Source of the DNA: Chitinophagaceae bacterium
GTDB taxonomy: Bacteria; Bacteroidota; Bacteroidia; Chitinophagales; Chitinophagaceae
Reading direction: 5' to 3'
Length of the DNA: 7,546 nt
Assembly: GCA_003455235.1 (NCBI GenBank)
Contig: DMRT01000215.1
Coordinates: 1-7,546, forward strand
In this document: piece by piece, positions 6,251 through 7,546 of the stretch
Layout: each line of letters opens with the position of its first letter
Position numbering within the stretch: the first letter of the stretch is position 1
Translations under genes and position numbers: made by a program
The notes under the pieces: generated by a model
Told to the model about the DNA's origin: nothing
What the model saw: only the letters and a program-made list of their open reading frames with translations
Database searches by the model: none

Positions 6251-6655
6251 ATGAAAATGAAAAAACTGATAATGTTAGCCACCGGACTGGTAGTAATGAC
6301 CCTGTTTGCATTTACTTCAGCAAACCAGCAAAATCCATGGCCTGTGCCTGATGCATTCAAAAACAAAACCAACCCGCTGAAAGGGGATGCTGCTTCTGTT
6401 ACAAAAGGTAAAGAGCTGTACAACCAGCACTGCAAGTCATGCCATGGCACCAAAGGAAAAGGCGATGGCCCCAAAGCTGCCCAGTTGGATACTGAATGCG
6501 GTGATTTTACCAAAGCCAGTTTCCAGACACAAACCGACGGAGCATTGTTTTATAAAACTTCTGAAGGACGCAAAGACATGCCGTCTTACAAAAAGAAAAT
6601 CCCCGAAGCAGATGATATCTGGGCCGTGGTTAATTACATGCGCACACTGAAATAA
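6251..6655 (+). CDS. Periplasmic class I monoheme cytochrome c
   Basis: A 134-residue small cytochrome c. The signal peptide has a Lys-rich start, hydrophobic core 6-21 and likely cleavage after AFTSA (residue 24). The haem site is Cys61-Lys-Ser-Cys64-His65, followed by GTKGKGDGP, typical of class I cytochromes; Met110 in 'DMPSY' is the expected distal ligand, and the closing helix is 'DDIWAVVNYMRTL' (121-133). The 'WPVP' segment (30-33) after the signal is seen in related Bacteroidota cytochromes encoded near respiratory complexes. Cys83 is an extra, non-haem cysteine. As last gene of the unit, 35 bases after the anchored protein and just before a strong terminator, it is the likely soluble electron partner of the Fe-S/NrfD module, comparable to the monoheme ActE of alternative complex III (inference). 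A second in-frame ATG at 6257 would shorten it by only two residues. Confidence 0.95.
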   Translation: MKMKKLIMLATGLVVMTLFAFTSANQQNPWPVPDAFKNKTNPLKGDAASVTKGKELYNQHCKSCHGTKGKGDGPKAAQLDTECGDFTKASFQTQTDGALFYKTSEGRKDMPSYKKKIPEADDIWAVVNYMRTLK

Positions 6656-6681
6656 CGAGTGACTTTTTAACGATTGCTGTC

Positions 6682-6725
6682 ATAAAAAAAATTCATCTGC
6701 CCCCTAAGCAGGTGAATTTTTTTAT
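6682..6725 (+). terminator. Rho-independent terminator of the Fe-S/NrfD/cytochrome c unit
   Basis: The left arm AAATTCATCTGC and right arm GCAGGTGAATTT pair with one G-U wobble around a 7-base CCCCTAA loop. The flanking A-run (8) and T-run (7) extend the stem and supply the U-tract. It begins about 27 bases after the cytochrome c stop. The A- and T-runs on both sides mean it could work in either direction. It separates this unit from the lipoprotein gene starting at 6810. Confidence 0.88.
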
Positions 6726-6759
6726 GGCTGAAGCAACAGCCGGAGCGGATAACAATCTG

Positions 6760-6767
6760 TAATTTTG
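6760..6767 (+). promoter_or_regulatory. Candidate -7 promoter box (TAATTTTG) for the downstream lipoprotein gene
   Basis: TAATTTTG followed by CA is an exact match to the Bacteroidota TAnnTTTG -7 element, 42 bases before the ATG at 6810. It lies just after the terminator, so the gene is its own unit. No clear TTTG -33 box is seen at 17-23 bases upstream. Confidence 0.6.
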
Positions 6768-6809
6768 CAAAAAGGGTTTCGGCCGTACTTTTATTTAATA
6801 CGAACAGCT

Positions 6810-7546
6810 ATGAAAAGACAATTATTCCCGGTATATATTTTAATGATCTTTATTGCTGCATCCTGCAATACACCAAGATATATTTACAGCCCGTCGGCGC
6901 ATAATGTACCCGTGCTTACCAAAAAAGGCGATAGTAAAATAGGCGCTGTTTATTCCACGAACTTTTCCGGTGAAGAAAAACGGGATGGAGAACTGATCGA
7001 TAACCGCAGCCGGGGAGTGGATGTGCATGGTGCTGTTGCCATCACGGATCATTTTGCCATACAGGGCAGTTACTTTTACCGCTGGGAAAAAACAACCGGG
7101 GGTAGTGATTCGTCAACCATAAGATATAACCGAAACCTGGCCGAGTTTGGCCTTGGCTATTACCTCCCGGTGAATACCCGGAAGAATGTGATCTTCCAGC
7201 TTTTTGCGGGTGCTGGCCTGGGCAAATTCAGTTTTACAGACCATTCTGTATATGGATACCGTTTTCACGATGCCAGCATCACAAAGATCTACCTTCAGCC
7301 GGCATTCCTGTTCCGCAGTAAGGGCAGTTTTACCAGCTCCATCTCGTTGCGCAGCAGCATCCTGCAGTACCGCAATATTAAAACCAATTATACTTTCAGC
7401 GAGTTAAGCGATTACAGCCTCGACAGTTTGAATAACCGGGCCAAAGTATTTTTTGAGCCTGCCTTTACAGGCAGTTTCGGGTTTAAGAATTTTCCCGGTT
7501 TTCGTATTGAGTTCCAGGGCGGACTTTCTTTCCTGGCCTCCCGTAA
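6810..7546 (+). CDS. Lipoprotein with predicted outer-membrane beta-barrel (3' part outside window)
   Basis: The frame opens at ATG 6810 and is still open at the right edge (245 codons plus two bases). The leader MKRQLFPVYILMIFIAASC is a good lipoprotein signal with Cys19 in IAASC. After 'YSPSAHNVPVLTKKGDSKIGAVYST' (in two parts, about 26-50), the protein shows many alternating strands ending in aromatic residues, for example 'VHGAVAITDHFAIQGSYFYRW', 'LAEFGLGYYLP' and 'VIFQLFAGAGLGKFSF'. This is the pattern of small eight-to-ten-strand outer-membrane barrels that Bacteroidota annotations call hypothetical or porin-family proteins. No catalytic motif is visible. With its own promoter box beyond a terminator, it is probably not functionally tied to the upstream respiratory genes. 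The exact family is not recognised. Confidence 0.8.
   Translation, partial: MKRQLFPVYILMIFIAASCNTPRYIYSPSAHNVPVLTKKGDSKIGAVYSTNFSGEEKRDGELIDNRSRGVDVHGAVAITDHFAIQGSYFYRWEKTTGGSDSSTIRYNRNLAEFGLGYYLPVNTRKNVIFQLFAGAGLGKFSFTDHSVYGYRFHDASITKIYLQPAFLFRSKGSFTSSISLRSSILQYRNIKTNYTFSELSDYSLDSLNNRAKVFFEPAFTGSFGFKNFPGFRIEFQGGLSFLASR

Noticed and set aside
6744..6757. GAGCGGATAACAAT, identical over 14 bases to part of the E. coli lac operator, just before the TAATTTTG box.
   Set aside because: The other half of the lac palindrome is absent and flanking bases differ, so it is not vector sequence or a proper LacI site; there is no LacI-type gene here. Most likely chance, though its position next to a promoter box is curious.
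7204..7407. Plus-strand open frame of 67 codons.
   Set aside because: Alternative frame within the barrel lipoprotein gene; its low-complexity Ala/Ser/Cys translation shows no domain.
1..7546. Mobile elements, tRNA or rRNA genes, CRISPR arrays.
   Set aside because: No transposase or integrase frames, long terminal repeats, regular spaced repeats or tRNA-like cloverleaf sequences were seen; almost all the sequence is protein-coding.

Overview
The window looks like chromosome of a Bacteroidota bacterium, probably a Chitinophagaceae or Sphingobacteriales relative. The reasons are moderate GC content, several lipoprotein signals, near absence of Shine-Dalgarno sequences, promoter boxes of the TAnnTTTG type, a DUF5777-type beta-barrel protein and CX4CH 'cytochrome-like' lipoproteins. 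These families were recognised by reading the translations; no database was searched.

Layout. A divergent regulatory region (2431-2646) separates two transcription units. The minus-strand unit reads 2430 to 1 as three closely spaced genes: a 396-residue lipoprotein with two CX4CH motifs, a 204-residue lipoprotein with one CX4CH and one odd CXCH motif, and a DUF5777-like outer-membrane barrel that runs off the left edge. The plus-strand unit (2647-6655) has five genes: a 73-residue protein with a twin-arginine motif, a Tat-exported four-cluster ferredoxin-type subunit, a ten-helix NrfD/ActC-type quinol-interacting membrane protein, a periplasmic protein with a duplicated domain and a C-terminal anchor, and a periplasmic class I monoheme cytochrome c. 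A strong hairpin terminator follows (about 6684-6723). A separate gene with its own TAnnTTTG box then encodes a lipoprotein predicted to form an outer-membrane barrel, cut by the right edge.

How the parts may work together (inference). The Fe-S subunit and NrfD protein resemble the iron-sulfur/quinol part of alternative complex III and related complexes, but no molybdopterin catalytic subunit is present. Electrons would pass between the quinone pool, NrfD, the Fe-S subunit and the monoheme cytochrome c. The divergent unit adds two possible outer-membrane haem lipoproteins and a barrel, so the whole locus could link the quinone pool to the outer membrane or cell surface. A perfect palindrome with a CRP/FNR-type TGAT-N4-ATCA core lies exactly midway between the two candidate promoter boxes, suggesting shared control of both units.
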